The notes beneath the pieces were generated by a model. It did no database searches. It was not told where the DNA came from and worked only from the letters and a program-made list of their open reading frames with translations. A stretch of 64,000 nucleotides of DNA from Pseudoclavibacter sp. CFCC 11306 (GTDB lineage: Bacteria > Actinomycetota > Actinomycetes > Actinomycetales > Microbacteriaceae), in assembly GCF_008831235.1 (NCBI RefSeq), contig NZ_WBKF01000002.1, forward strand, positions 248,001 through 312,000, in the 5' to 3' direction. Both the position numbers and the translations under genes were made by a program. Shown piece by piece: positions 7,893-16,255 of the stretch (within the stretch, counting starts at the first letter, position 1; each line of letters opens with the position of its first letter).

Positions 7893-9389
7893 ATGCACAC
7901 GAGAAGCCAGATTCCCAGCGCAGCGGCACTTGCCGATCTGGTTGAGTCTGCGTGCTCGGGGCAGCGCGACCTTTTCGCCGCCGAAGGCAGGCAGGCCGCC
8001 GAGCTCGTCGCCGTGCACGCTGCGTCAGTCGATGCGGCGCGGCAGCATCGGGTCGACCCTGGAGTCTACTTGCGCGGAGTCTACGCAGACATCGGTATAC
8101 GCCTGGGCTGGTCTGAGCGCACGGTATCGCGGCTCATGAATCTGGCCGAGAGCCTGCAGCGTCAGCTGCCCGACACCCTCGACGCCTGGCAACGAGGCGC
8201 TCTCGGGCGTCAGCACGCCGAGGTGTTCAATGCCGAGCTCGGCGGCCTCGATGAAGACCGGCGCCGTGAGATCGAGCAGGTGCTGTTGCAGCGCATGGTC
8301 GATCGGCCGATGCCTCCGGCGCGACTGCGCGAGCTGGCTCGACGCCTGGCGGAGACGTTCGAGCGTGAGACCATGGCCGAGCGTCATCGTGCTGCCCGGG
8401 AAGAGCGCTTCGTGATGATCGAGCCCGACCGCGACGGCATGGCCTGGCTGAGCGTGCGTCTGCCTGCGGTAGATGCCGTGGCCGCCTACCAGCGCACTCG
8501 CGCGATCGCCCGTGGTCTGCATGCGGCGGCCACGGCGACGCAGCAGGGCGATCTGACGCAGGACGCGCCCACGGTCGACCGGCGCACATTCTCGCAGCTG
8601 CACGCCGATGTGGTGCGCGACCTGCTGGTACACGGCACCTGTAGCGCCCAGGCATCCGAAGGCGGTTCCGTCGCTCTGGGCACTGCAGGCCGGGATGCCA
8701 GCGGTGCGAACCGAGACTCCGACAGTCCGGTTCGAGACTCTGCCAGAGCCCACGACCTGCCGAGGCTGGGCGGGGGCGTGCGCGCACAGGTACAGGTGGT
8801 CGTTCCGGTCGATCTGCTGATCGACGAGATCGCCGGCCACCCCGTCATCAGCTCGGGCGCGACGGCTGAGCTGCGCGGCTACGGTGCGATCGACCCGGTG
8901 ACCGCACTCGAACTCGCCGCTTCCGCAGATGGCTTGGGCCGCATCCTCACTGACCCGGCCACCGGGCAGGTGCTCGAAGTCGGGCGCAGTGTCTATCGGC
9001 CGCCGGCAGCGCTCGCAAGGTTCGTGCGCGAGCGTGACCAGACCTGCCGATTCCCGGGGTGTGCTGTGCCGGCGCAGAACTGCGAGATTGATCACACGCT
9101 CGACTGGCAGTGGGGCGGGCCGACCGATGCGAGCAACCTGGCGTGTCTGTGCCGGCGACATCATGTGATGAAGCATCATTCCAGCTGGAGCGTGATGCAC
9201 GTCAATGACGATGCCGACCTGCTGTGGACGAGCCCGACCGGCGCAGTCCACCAGACCTTCGCGCCGTGCACCGGGCCCATTCGAAACGGTCCGGGCTTCG
9301 AGACGCCGCCTCAAGACATCGATGTCGAGAGCCTGGTCGATCTCGACCCGCCCGACCTGCCTGATGACGGTGATCCGGTGCCGTTTTAG
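7893..9389 (+). CDS. DUF222 / HNH endonuclease-domain protein (13E12 family)
   Basis: The protein has 498 residues. The N-terminal three quarters are the helical DUF222 domain, and the C-terminus carries an HNH nuclease core: RDQTCRFPGC, then CEIDHTLDWQWGG, then NLACLCRRHHVMKHH (about residues 380-430), with the cysteine pairs and the catalytic DH and HH expected. This family, named after the mycobacterial 13E12 repeats, is present in many copies in actinobacterial genomes. Its role is not established; a nuclease of mobile or phage-defence origin is often assumed. A variable, Ser/Asp-rich insert separates the two domains (about 255-290). No terminal repeats or integrase flank the gene, so there is no evidence here that it is mobile. 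Confidence 0.88.
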   Translation: MHTRSQIPSAAALADLVESACSGQRDLFAAEGRQAAELVAVHAASVDAARQHRVDPGVYLRGVYADIGIRLGWSERTVSRLMNLAESLQRQLPDTLDAWQRGALGRQHAEVFNAELGGLDEDRRREIEQVLLQRMVDRPMPPARLRELARRLAETFERETMAERHRAAREERFVMIEPDRDGMAWLSVRLPAVDAVAAYQRTRAIARGLHAAATATQQGDLTQDAPTVDRRTFSQLHADVVRDLLVHGTCSAQASEGGSVALGTAGRDASGANRDSDSPVRDSARAHDLPRLGGGVRAQVQVVVPVDLLIDEIAGHPVISSGATAELRGYGAIDPVTALELAASADGLGRILTDPATGQVLEVGRSVYRPPAALARFVRERDQTCRFPGCAVPAQNCEIDHTLDWQWGGPTDASNLACLCRRHHVMKHHSSWSVMHVNDDADLLWTSPTGAVHQTFAPCTGPIRNGPGFETPPQDIDVESLVDLDPPDLPDDGDPVPF

Positions 9390-9485
9390 AGCGGGTTCTG
9401 GGCGTGTCTCTGAAGTCGAGCTGAACGCGGCTGAGAAGCGAGGCTCCTGAACGGCAGCCAGATGCGCTCCAGTATCAGCGACACC

Positions 9486-11705
9486 TCAGTCCGCGACGTT
9501 CGCAGTGAGACCGCGACGTTTCAGCAGCGGCTCGATTGCGGCATCCGCTCCACGGAACTCGACATAGGTCTTCTTCGTATCCTGGCTGCCGCCCCGAGTG
9601 AGCAGCTCCCGGCGGTAGTGCTCCCCGGCTGCTCTCGACAGGCCACCGTGTTCGTTGAACCAGTCTTCGGTGTCGGCGTCGAGCACCTCGCTCCAGATGT
9701 AGGAGTAGTACCCGGCCGAGTAGCCGCCCGAGAAGATGTGCTGAAAGAAGCTCGTGCGGTAGCGAGGCAGCACGAGGCTCGAAGCCAGTCCCCGCTGCAG
9801 CAGCGCCTGCTGTTCGAAACGGGCCACGATCTCGCCTTCTGACGTTGAGTCGACGCCGTCGTCAGCCTCTGCTGCGGGCTCGACCAGTGCATCCGCCTCA
9901 GCGGCCGACAGCGAGTGCCATGCCAAGTCGATGACCGAGGCCTGCAGATACTCTGTGGTCTCGTAGCCCTGGTTGAACGTGCTGGCCGCCTTCAGACGGT
10001 CGATCAGCTCCTGCGGAATCACCTCGCCGGTGCGAACGTGCTTCGCGTAGTGCGGCAGCACCGCAGGATGCAGTGCCCACGTCTCGTTGAACTGGCTCGG
10101 CAGCTCGACGAAGTCACGCGGCACGTTGGTGCCCGAGAACTGCGGGTAGCGCACGTCGCTCAGCAGCCCGTGCAGCCCGTGCCCGAACTCGTGGAAGAGC
10201 GTGTGCACCTCGTCGAGCGTCAGCAGCGTCGGCTCGCCCGCCGGCGGCTTCACCAGATTCAGCACGTTCACCACGATCGCACGCTCGTCCAGCAGTCGTG
10301 ACTGGTCGACGAACGAGCTCATCCATGCGCCGCCGCGTTTGGTCGGTCGGGCATAGAGATCGAGCAGGAAGAGGCCGACCGCCTCGCGCTGCGCAGCCTC
10401 GCCGGCTTCAGCGACGGGCGTGCGCGAGACCTCGAACACACGAACGTCAGGGTGATAGCCGTGCAGGTCGGGCCGCTCTTCGAGATGCACGCCGTACAGC
10501 TGCTCGGCCGCGTAGAACACGCCGTCGCGCAGTACCCGCTCCACCTCGAAGTACTCGCTCAGGGCCTCGGCGTCGATGTCGAACTCTCGTTTTCGACGCA
10601 GCTCGGTGTAGTACGGCCAATCCCACGGCTGAAGCGTGAACCCCACGCCTCGCTCGGCAGACGCGGGCTCGGCGGCACCGTTCGCCTCGTCTCTCTCGCC
10701 CTCTTCGTCGATCAGCTTCTGCAGCTCACGTGCTTCGTCCCGGGCGTTCGCCATCGCGGCCGGAGCAAGCCGCTGCAGCAGGGTGTCGGCCGCCTCCAGG
10801 CTGCCCGCGGTCTCGTCGGCGAGCACGTACTCGGCATGATTCGCATAGCCGAGCAGCTCGGCACGATGTGCCCTGAGCTGAGCGATGCGCACCGCGATCG
10901 CCCGCGTGTCGTTGGGGCCGCCATGCGCGCCGCGTTCGAGAGAGGCCCGCAGAATGCGCTCACGCGTCGCACGCACCGTGAGCTTCGACAGCCATGGATG
11001 CCCGCTCGGCAGCACGAGGGCCACCATGTGCTTGCCGTGGTAGCCCGCCTCGTCGGCGGCGGCGGATGCCGCGGCCAGCTCCGTCGCATTCAGGCCGTCG
11101 AGCTCGGCCGGGTCATCGAACACCACGCCGAGTGCATTGGAATCGTCGAGCAGCCTCGCGCCGAAGCGCGTGCTCAGCGTCGAGAGCTCGGTGTTGATCT
11201 CGCGCAGACGCTGTTGCGCCGCTGGCTCCAACGCCGCACCCGCACGCACGAACCCGAGATGTGTGCGCTCGACCAGCCAGCGCGATTCGGCATCCAACGT
11301 CAGCTCGTCGCGCTGATCGTAGACCGTCTGCACCCGCTCGAAGAGACGCGGGTTCAGCGAAATCGCGTCGTAGTGCTCGCTGAGCACGCCCGAGATGCGC
11401 TCTTCGAGTTCGAGCAGCGCCGGGGTGCCGTCGGTGCTCGTCAGGTTGAAGAACACCGAGAGCACCCGGTCGAGAGCCCGCCCGCTGCGCTCGAGCGCCA
11501 CGATCGTGTTCTCGAACGTCGCAGGTTCGTCGCTGTCGACGATGTGCACGATCTCGCGGTCGTGCTGCACGAGCGCGTCGGCGATCGCCGGCTCGTAGTC
11601 GTCTTCCCCGATCGTGGCGAAGTCGGGCAGTCCATAGGGAAGCCCGGTGTGCAGCAGACGCAGTGAGAGCAGATCAGACGAAGGATGCGATGCGTGCGAA
11701 GTCAT
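9486..11705 (-). CDS. M3 family metallopeptidase (peptidyl-dipeptidase Dcp / oligopeptidase A type)
   Basis: This is a zinc peptidase that degrades oligopeptides in the cytosol. It has 739 residues, slightly longer than the usual 680 for Dcp. The zinc site is HEFGH (505-509) with the downstream glutamate in RDFVELPSQFNE (about 534) as third ligand. The N-terminal helical domain (about 20-330) gates the channel, and an acidic Glu/Ala-rich insert at about 333-352 breaks the conserved region. No signal peptide is seen. The ATG is preceded by TACGCT and six bases, with no ribosome site, which fits a leaderless message. It is convergent with the DUF222/HNH gene. Confidence 0.92.
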   Translation of the reverse strand: MTSHASHPSSDLLSLRLLHTGLPYGLPDFATIGEDDYEPAIADALVQHDREIVHIVDSDEPATFENTIVALERSGRALDRVLSVFFNLTSTDGTPALLELEERISGVLSEHYDAISLNPRLFERVQTVYDQRDELTLDAESRWLVERTHLGFVRAGAALEPAAQQRLREINTELSTLSTRFGARLLDDSNALGVVFDDPAELDGLNATELAAASAAADEAGYHGKHMVALVLPSGHPWLSKLTVRATRERILRASLERGAHGGPNDTRAIAVRIAQLRAHRAELLGYANHAEYVLADETAGSLEAADTLLQRLAPAAMANARDEARELQKLIDEEGERDEANGAAEPASAERGVGFTLQPWDWPYYTELRRKREFDIDAEALSEYFEVERVLRDGVFYAAEQLYGVHLEERPDLHGYHPDVRVFEVSRTPVAEAGEAAQREAVGLFLLDLYARPTKRGGAWMSSFVDQSRLLDERAIVVNVLNLVKPPAGEPTLLTLDEVHTLFHEFGHGLHGLLSDVRYPQFSGTNVPRDFVELPSQFNETWALHPAVLPHYAKHVRTGEVIPQELIDRLKAASTFNQGYETTEYLQASVIDLAWHSLSAAEADALVEPAAEADDGVDSTSEGEIVARFEQQALLQRGLASSLVLPRYRTSFFQHIFSGGYSAGYYSYIWSEVLDADTEDWFNEHGGLSRAAGEHYRRELLTRGGSQDTKKTYVEFRGADAAIEPLLKRRGLTANVAD

Positions 11706-11711
11706 GCGGCC

Positions 11712-11717
11712 AGCGTA
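11712..11717 (-). promoter_or_regulatory. Leaderless -10 box (TACGCT) of the M3 peptidase gene
   Basis: On the minus strand TACGCT is followed by six bases and the ATG at 11705. No Shine-Dalgarno sequence lies between. Confidence 0.4.
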
Positions 11718-11721
11718 CCGC

Positions 11722-11750
11722 GCCGGGCGGGTAGAGAAGTCCCGCCCGGC
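11722..11750 (-). terminator. Possible terminator hairpin after the helicase gene
   Basis: GCCGGGCGGG (11722-11731) pairs perfectly with CCCGCCCGGC (11741-11750) around a nine-base loop. It lacks a U-rich tail and overlaps the upstream region of the peptidase promoter, so its termination role is uncertain. Confidence 0.35.
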
Positions 11751-11796
11751 GTTCGGCAGCCGTCACCGGGTCTGCATGATCAGCGGGTCTGACGGG

Positions 11797-14079
11797 CTAC
11801 CAGGTCTGGTTGCCGTCGCCCTTCGGGCCGCCCTTGTGCCCGTCTCGGCGGTCGCTCTTGTATGCCGGGCGGTAGCTCTTGCCCTTGCCGCCGTGGCCGT
11901 TGTCCCGGCTGTCGCGGGCGGCGCGGTCGTCAGCCGTCCAGCGACGCTTGGGCCCGCTGTGACCGTCGCGCCTGAAGTCGCCCTCGCCGCGGTTGTCGCG
12001 ATGCTCATGTCGGCCGCCGTTGTCGCGGTTGTCACGTCGGTTGTCACGGTTCCAGTCCCGACGACCGCCGTCATGCCGGTCGTCACGGTTCCAGCCTCCG
12101 CGGCCTCCGTCACGTCGGTCGTCTCGATTCCAGCTGCCGCGACCTCCGCGCCGCTCGCCGTCCTGGCGGTCATCACGTCGGTTGTCGAAACGGTCGCCGT
12201 CGCGCCGGTTCCCCTTGTACCCGCCGCGGTCATTGCGGTCGTTCCGATCGTTCCGGTCGTTGCGCCAGCCTCCGCGTCCTCCGCGGTCGTTGCGATCACC
12301 GCGACCGTTTCGGTCGCCACGCTCGCTGCGATCGCCACGGTACCCACCGCGGTTGTCGTGCCCGCCCTGGTAGCCTCCGCGACCGCCCTTGTTGTAGCCG
12401 CCCTTGTTGTAGCCACCCTGGCGGTCGTCGCGGTTGCGGTGCGGCACGGCCTCAAGATGATCGCGCTCGGGATCGAGCAGCAGCGGTCGATCGCCCTGGG
12501 CGACCAGAGCCAGCGCCGCGGCGACGTCGGCCTCGGGCACGTCGTTGTGACGCACATAGTGGTCGATCACATCGCGCAGTTCGCTGATCTCAGATTCACG
12601 TTCGAGGGCCTCGGTGATGCCGTCGTCGAAGCGGCTCAGCCGCGACTCGTTGACCTCGTCGACGCTCGGCAGCGACATGCGGTCCATCTTCTGACGAGTG
12701 GTGCGCTCGATCTGCTCCTGCAGACGGCGCTCGCGCGGGGTGATGAAGCTGATCGCAGCCCCCGTGCGCCCGGCGCGCCCGGTGCGCCCGATGCGGTGCA
12801 CGTACGACTCCGGGTCGCTCGGGATGTCGTAGTTGATCACGTGTGTGATGCGTTCGACGTCCAGCCCGCGAGCGGCGACGTCGGTGGCGACGAGCACGTC
12901 GATCTGGCCGTTCTTGAGCTGCTCGACGGTGCGCTCACGCTGCGCCTGCGGAACGTCGCCGTTGATCGCGGCGGCCGAGAAGCCGCGTGCGCGCAGCCGC
13001 TCGCTGACCGTCTCTGTGTCGCCGCGGGTGCGCACGAACACGATCACGCCGTCGCTGCCCTCGACCTCGAGCACTCGTGCGAGCACGTCGAGCTTCTGAC
13101 GGCCGGCCACCACGAGAAAACGCTGCGACACATTGGTGTTGGTCTGCGTCTTGGTCTTGACCGTGATCTCTGCCGGGTCATGCAGGTGCGTCTTGGCGAG
13201 ACGACGGATCTGCTGCGGCATGGTCGCCGAGAACAGTGCGATCTGTCGGGTGTCGGGGGTGCTGGCGAGAATCGTCTCGACGTCGTCGACGAAGCCCATC
13301 TGCAGCATCTCGTCGGCCTCGTCGAGCACGAGCATGCGCAGCTGCGACAGGTCGAGGGTGCCGCGCTTCATGTGGTCCATGATGCGTCCCGGGGTGCCGA
13401 CGACGATGTGCACGCCCTTGCGCAGCGCTGAGAGCTGCATGCCGTAGGCCTGGCCGCCGTAGACCGGCAGAATGCGCACGCCGGGCATCTTCTGCGCGAA
13501 CCGCTCGACGGCCTCGCAGACCTGGAGCGCCAGCTCGCGGGTCGGCGCGAGCACCAGCGCCTGGGGCGCGTTCACCTGCGGGTCGACGGATGCCAGCATC
13601 GGAAGTGCGTAGGCCGCGGTCTTGCCGGTGCCGGTCTGGGCCTGGCCGACGACGTCGCGTCCGGCGAGCAGAGTCGGAATGGTGGCCGACTGGATCGGAG
13701 AGGGGGTCTCGTAGCCGATGGCGTCGAGCGCATCGAGCAGCGGCTTGGGCAGCCCGAGATCGGCGAACGCGTTGCCCGTCGTCTCGTCGGCGTCGGTCTT
13801 GGCCTCAGCCTGAGTCTCAGCTTTGGTCTCGGCCTGAGCGCTCTCTGCGGAAGTCGAATTTTCTGCTGGTGCAGCGGTCTCGGTGGCAGGCTCAGCAGAC
13901 TCGGACTCAGCAGGGCGTTCGGAAGGGGTGTTCACAGGGGTGTGCTCCTCAGCTGCCGGCGTGTGCTCGGCAGCGGTGTCGATGGCAGCTGACGCGTCGC
14001 TCGCGTCAGCAGATGGTGCAGAAGAAGATGAAGAAGATGTGGGAGAAGACGAAGAACCAGCGGCAGAATCAGAAGTCAC
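11797..14079 (-). CDS. DEAD-box ATP-dependent RNA helicase (DeaD/CsdA type) with RGG/ND-rich tail
   Basis: This is an ATP-dependent RNA helicase for ribosome assembly and RNA decay. From the proposed GTG it has 760 residues. The order is: a Ser/Ala/Glu-rich disordered N-terminus (about 1-105), Q motif (GYETPSPIQ), Walker A AQTGTGKT, DEAD box VLDEADEM, SAT motif, and the helicase C domain with HRIGRTGRAGRTG. A tail of about 190 residues follows that is built from Arg, Gly, Asp and Asn (GGYNKGG, NDRNDRNDR) and is expected to bind RNA non-specifically. The GTG at 14079 is favoured because TACGAT lies exactly six bases before it; the frame is open to 14313 and an ATG at 14157 is an alternative start. 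Confidence 0.9.
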   Translation of the reverse strand: MTSDSAAGSSSSPTSSSSSSAPSADASDASAAIDTAAEHTPAAEEHTPVNTPSERPAESESAEPATETAAPAENSTSAESAQAETKAETQAEAKTDADETTGNAFADLGLPKPLLDALDAIGYETPSPIQSATIPTLLAGRDVVGQAQTGTGKTAAYALPMLASVDPQVNAPQALVLAPTRELALQVCEAVERFAQKMPGVRILPVYGGQAYGMQLSALRKGVHIVVGTPGRIMDHMKRGTLDLSQLRMLVLDEADEMLQMGFVDDVETILASTPDTRQIALFSATMPQQIRRLAKTHLHDPAEITVKTKTQTNTNVSQRFLVVAGRQKLDVLARVLEVEGSDGVIVFVRTRGDTETVSERLRARGFSAAAINGDVPQAQRERTVEQLKNGQIDVLVATDVAARGLDVERITHVINYDIPSDPESYVHRIGRTGRAGRTGAAISFITPRERRLQEQIERTTRQKMDRMSLPSVDEVNESRLSRFDDGITEALERESEISELRDVIDHYVRHNDVPEADVAAALALVAQGDRPLLLDPERDHLEAVPHRNRDDRQGGYNKGGYNKGGRGGYQGGHDNRGGYRGDRSERGDRNGRGDRNDRGGRGGWRNDRNDRNDRNDRGGYKGNRRDGDRFDNRRDDRQDGERRGGRGSWNRDDRRDGGRGGWNRDDRHDGGRRDWNRDNRRDNRDNGGRHEHRDNRGEGDFRRDGHSGPKRRWTADDRAARDSRDNGHGGKGKSYRPAYKSDRRDGHKGGPKGDGNQTW

Positions 14080-14085
14080 CAACTG

Positions 14086-14091
14086 ATCGTA
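14086..14091 (-). promoter_or_regulatory. Possible leaderless -10 box (TACGAT) of the helicase gene
   Basis: On the minus strand TACGAT plus six bases precede the GTG at 14079, matching the spacing seen before several other genes in this window. Confidence 0.35.
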
Positions 14092-14296
14092 GTCGCTGGC
14101 AGGGTGTCGCGTCCACAGCGCAGGGTAGTCCTCTGCCACGACACATGCTATCAGCATCCTCTGGCGTTCGTCGCTGTGAAGGCTCTCTCTGCTTCTTTCG
14201 CGTCCAGGGTGATGGGGTCGGATGGTCCCGGGTGGTGGAACGGAGGGCGGCGGGGCGTGGTGGGTTCCCAAGTATTGACCAGCTGATAAGCAAGCC

Positions 14297-14325
14297 TTCG
14301 ACAGCGGCTTCACTGACCCTAGACT
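14297..14325 (+). promoter_or_regulatory. Promoter of the HdeD-like gene
   Basis: TTCGAC (14297-14302) and TAGACT (14320-14325) are separated by 17 bases, a good housekeeping sigma arrangement. The start codon at 14405 follows about 70 bases after the expected start site, with GAGAGGA as ribosome site. The remaining bases between the helicase start (14079) and this promoter show nothing else that I can support. Confidence 0.55.
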
Positions 14326-14404
14326 GGAAGTCGGACATCACGCGCCGGCGAGTGCACAGGGAACCTCCCGAGCTGCAGGCTGGTGCGACGTTGAGAGGAA
14401 CCTC

Positions 14405-14971
14405 ATGTCAAACAGCATCGATTCAGATCTCGTCAAGAAGGGCATCGGGTCGATTCGCACCGCACTCGGCATCAGCGGCGTGCTGACACTGCTCGCCGGT
14501 ATCGCCATCACGTTCTGGCCAGGGCGCAGCGCCGAGCTCGCCGTCGCGATCGTCGCGATCTACACGATCATCGGCGGTCTCGTCTATGGCGCGATCTCGA
14601 TCTTCGGCAAGCTGCAGTCGGGCTGGGGGCGGGTCGGCGACATCCTGCTGGCCGTGTTCATGATCGTCATCGGCATCGTAGCGTTCGCGAACCTCGGCTC
14701 GGCCGCTGCGGCCTTCGGCATCGTGCTGGGCATTCTCGTCGGCATCGCCTGGTTCGTCGAGGGCATCGTGGCCCTCGCCTTCGTCGGAGACTCCGACTCG
14801 AAGGCCTGGAGCATCATCTTCGCCGTGCTCAGCATCATCGCGGGCATCACGCTGCTCTTCTCACCGCTGTGGGGCGCCGCCGTGCTCTGGCTGCTGCTGG
14901 GCGTCTCGGCGATCATCCTCGGCGTCGCGCAGATCATCCGCGCGTTCCAGTTCGGCAAGTCGCTGCGCTGA
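14405..14971 (+). CDS. HdeD-family (DUF308) membrane protein
   Basis: This is an integral membrane protein of 188 residues with six predicted helices arranged as three pairs, the pattern of the DUF308/HdeD family. The enterobacterial member HdeD is linked to acid resistance, but the biochemical role of the family is unknown. Repeated hydrophobic pairs such as GVLTLLAGIAITFWPGRSA and VLSIIAGITLLFSPLWGAA show the internal repeat. The ATG at 14405 has GAGAGGA six bases upstream. The gene is monocistronic: it has its own promoter and is followed by a strong terminator. Confidence 0.8.
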   Translation: MSNSIDSDLVKKGIGSIRTALGISGVLTLLAGIAITFWPGRSAELAVAIVAIYTIIGGLVYGAISIFGKLQSGWGRVGDILLAVFMIVIGIVAFANLGSAAAAFGIVLGILVGIAWFVEGIVALAFVGDSDSKAWSIIFAVLSIIAGITLLFSPLWGAAVLWLLLGVSAIILGVAQIIRAFQFGKSLR

Positions 14972-15023
14972 GCGCATGCCTGCGCGGACAGCGCAGGAGG
15001 CCCCTGAACATGCGGCATGAAAG

Positions 15024-15062
15024 AAGCCCCCGAGAAGATCGTGAGACCTTCTCGGGGGCTTT
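15024..15062 (+). terminator. Rho-independent terminator after the HdeD-like gene
   Basis: AAGCCCCCGAGAAG (15024-15037) pairs perfectly with CTTCTCGGGGGCTT (15048-15061) around a ten-base loop and runs into TTCT. It lies directly next to the 3' end of the minus-strand tRNA gene and could serve both strands. Confidence 0.85.
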
Positions 15063-15065
15063 CTG

Positions 15066-15139
15066 TCGGGGTAGCGGGATTTGAACCCACGACCTCCTCG
15101 TCCCGAACGAGGCGCGCTACCAAGCTGCGCTATACCCCG
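15066..15139 (-). tRNA. tRNA-Pro (anticodon CGG)
   Basis: The minus strand folds into a complete cloverleaf of 74 bases. The acceptor stem is CGGGGTA/TACCCCG, the anticodon arm is CCTCG-TTCGGGA-CGAGG, giving anticodon CGG for codon CCG, and the T arm contains GTTCAAATC. The discriminator is A. CCA is not encoded. Confidence 0.95.
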
Positions 15140-15262
15140 TCGCTGAGAATCAGCGGCAACTGCTATAGCTTAGTCCATTCTGAGGCGCAGTTTCAATGTG
15201 TGGTCGTCGCCGTGCGGAACGAGTGCGGAACGACAGTGCGTCGCAACGGCAGCAGCCGGAGC

Positions 15263-16255
15263 TCAGACTGTGGCCGGCGCATCCTCGTCTCGCGCCACCA
15301 GAGTGAGAAGCGTGGCCTCGGGGCGGCAGTTGAAACGCACCGGTGCATAGATCGAGGTGCCCAGCCCAGCACTGACGTGCAGCCACGAACTGCGATCGCC
15401 GGTCGTCCACTCGTGCAGCCCCTTCACAAAAGGCCGGGGCAGATCGCAGTTGGTGGTCAGCGCGCCGAAGAACGGCACGCACACCTGGCCACCATGCGTA
15501 TGGCCGGCGAGCATGAGCTCGGCGCCCATCGAGGTGAAGCCGTCGAGCACACGCTGGTAGGGGGCATGCGTCACACCGAGCGTGAGATCGACGTCTGCGG
15601 ACATGCCGGCGATGCGTCGACGCAGCCCCTCGGGATCATCGTTGCCGAGGTGAGCGTCGCCGGTGCCGACCAAGCCGATCCGGCTGCCGTTCACCGTCAG
15701 CTGAGCGGTCTGATTGTTCAGATTGCGCCAGCCGGCTTCGACGAGACGGTGGGTGAGTGCAGCTGTGTCGATATCCGGAGTCTCTCGTCCGACGCGGCTG
15801 GAGTGCAGCAGATATGAGAGCGGATTCTTCGGAATCGGTGTGAAGTAGTCGTTCGATCCGTAGACGAAGGCGCCCGGTACGTCCAGCAGCGGCTCCAAGG
15901 CATCCAGAATCGCCGGCAATGCCTCCGCATGGCCGTAGTTGTCGCCGGTGTTGATGACCAGATCGGGCTTCAGCGAGGCCAGATCACGGGTCCACGCGAC
16001 GCGCGCACGCTGCCAAGGCGCCAGATGCAGGTCAGCGACGTGCAGCATCCGCAGAGGCTGACTGCCCTCGGGCAGCACAGGCACCGTGAACTGACGCAGC
16101 GCGAAGCTGTTGCGTTCGATCAGCGAGCCGTACGCGAGCGCGCCGATCCCAGCCAGCGCGGCGATGCCGAGCGAGGATGCGAACGTGCGCAGACCCGACA
16201 GCCTCGCGTCGTTCTCTGCACTGGGCTCAGACGACCCTGGTGCCGCCGAGCCCAT
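15263..16255 (-). CDS. Membrane-anchored metallophosphoesterase
   Basis: This is a calcineurin-like phosphoesterase of the YkuE-like group, 330 residues from the ATG at 16255. An N-terminal hydrophobic helix (about 24-46) anchors it, and the catalytic domain should face outward. The metal-site motifs are DLHL (in HVADLHLAP), GDN, GSND in place of the usual GNHD, and GHTHGG near the C-terminus. The Asn and Asp of GSND are kept, but the His is replaced by Ser shifted in order, so activity should be tested. The start overlaps the penicillin-binding protein stop as TGATG, so translation is coupled. From memory, the same gene pair (ponA2 and the following phosphoesterase) occurs in mycobacteria. 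The substrate may be a cell-envelope phosphate ester. Confidence 0.83.
   Translation of the reverse strand: MGSAAPGSSEPSAENDARLSGLRTFASSLGIAALAGIGALAYGSLIERNSFALRQFTVPVLPEGSQPLRMLHVADLHLAPWQRARVAWTRDLASLKPDLVINTGDNYGHAEALPAILDALEPLLDVPGAFVYGSNDYFTPIPKNPLSYLLHSSRVGRETPDIDTAALTHRLVEAGWRNLNNQTAQLTVNGSRIGLVGTGDAHLGNDDPEGLRRRIAGMSADVDLTLGVTHAPYQRVLDGFTSMGAELMLAGHTHGGQVCVPFFGALTTNCDLPRPFVKGLHEWTTGDRSSWLHVSAGLGTSIYAPVRFNCRPEATLLTLVARDEDAPATV

Noticed and set aside
7893-9389. DUF222/HNH gene as a mobile element
   Set aside because: The family is multi-copy, but no inverted repeats, target duplications or integrase flank it here.
11647-13431. 594-codon open frame opposite the helicase tail
   Set aside because: It is the mirror of the Asn/Asp/Gly/Arg repeat coding region, giving Val/Ala runs without real signals.
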